5,929 nucleotides of DNA from the NCBI GenBank assembly GCA_003225595.1, contig QIAR01000283.1, positions 1 to 5,929 on the forward strand, given 5' to 3'. The notes under the pieces were generated by a model, which was given only the letters and a program-made list of their open reading frames with translations, was not told the origin of the DNA and made no database searches. Origin of the DNA: Acidobacteriota bacterium. GTDB taxonomy: Bacteria; Acidobacteriota; Terriglobia; Terriglobales; Acidobacteriaceae. This document shows positions 5,765 through 5,929 of the stretch, piece after piece. The stretch's first letter is position 1; each line of letters starts with the position of its first letter. Both the position numbers and the translations under genes were made by a program.

Positions 5765-5929
5765 TCACGCAGGTTGCTGGTAGAGGCCGATCACGTTTCC
5801 TGCTGGATCGCGGAATCTTGCAGTGATCTCGGGCGCGTCCGCGCCGATGGGCTGCACGATCTCGCCTCCTTTGGCGACGATGGCGTCATGAGTCGCGGCC
5901 ACGCTGTCGACCATGACGTAAAACCGATC
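5765..5929 (-). CDS. VOC (glyoxalase/bleomycin-resistance fold) protein, C-terminal fragment
   Basis: The frame entering from the right edge on the minus strand encodes 54 residues up to a TGA at 5767-5765. It reads RFYVMVDSVAATHDAIVAKGGEIV, broken here into RFYVMVDSV, then AATHDAIVAKGGEIV, and ends with ITARFRDPAGNVIGLYQQPA. The pattern (F-V-V-D-V, a helix with A-x-x-KGG, then FRDPAGNVIGLYQ) is the classic C-terminal beta-alpha-beta-beta module of the vicinal oxygen chelate superfamily. The N-terminal module and start lie outside the window. These small cytoplasmic proteins include glyoxalases, dioxygenases and antibiotic-binding proteins, and a specific function cannot be given. It is in the same orientation as the kinase but about 195 bases upstream of it, so it may not belong to that operon. 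Confidence 0.85.
   Translation of the reverse strand, partial: DRFYVMVDSVAATHDAIVAKGGEIVQPIGADAPEITARFRDPAGNVIGLYQQPA

Overview
The window looks like chromosomal DNA of a free-living, heterotrophic, moderately GC-rich bacterium. Nothing in it settles the taxon. Combining myo-inositol catabolism genes with a GH4/PfkB sugar locus and a VOC protein would suit an Acidobacteriota-like or similar soil bacterium, but that is a guess. I see no phage, transposon, CRISPR, rRNA or tRNA signal.

Left half, plus strand (2-3153): the end of an inositol catabolic (iol) operon. It begins with the last 35 codons of iolD (ring-opening hydrolase). Next come iolB (5-deoxy-glucuronate isomerase), a Gfo/Idh/MocA NAD(P)-dependent dehydrogenase in the inositol 2-dehydrogenase position, and an IolE-type TIM-barrel inosose dehydratase. 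The last two are separated by a single base and are probably translationally coupled. Pathway logic: the dehydrogenase makes 2-keto-inositol (inosose), IolE dehydrates it, IolD opens the ring and IolB isomerises the product to 2-deoxy-5-keto-gluconate. The later steps (IolC kinase, IolJ aldolase, IolA) are not visible here and may lie upstream of the window.

Right half, minus strand (3185-5570): a two-gene unit converging on the iol operon. It is transcribed as a PfkB-family carbohydrate kinase, then a family 4 glycoside hydrolase (NAD+/metal-dependent, CelF/GlvA-like). A LacI-type operator-like palindrome lies about 60 bases before the kinase. The two operons meet tail to tail with only 31 bases and no obvious terminator between them.

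Right edge (5765-5929, minus strand): the last 54 codons of a VOC/glyoxalase-fold protein, with its start outside the window, followed by a small hairpin and about 165 bases of non-coding DNA that should hold the kinase promoter.

No wholly new system is evident. The points most worth checking are the GH4-PfkB pair beside an inositol operon (possible inositol-glycoside or phosphoglycoside use), the unusual Glu in the dehydrogenase active site, the CDTP signature of the GH4 enzyme, the C-terminal CxxC of IolB and the structured gap between iolB and the dehydrogenase gene.
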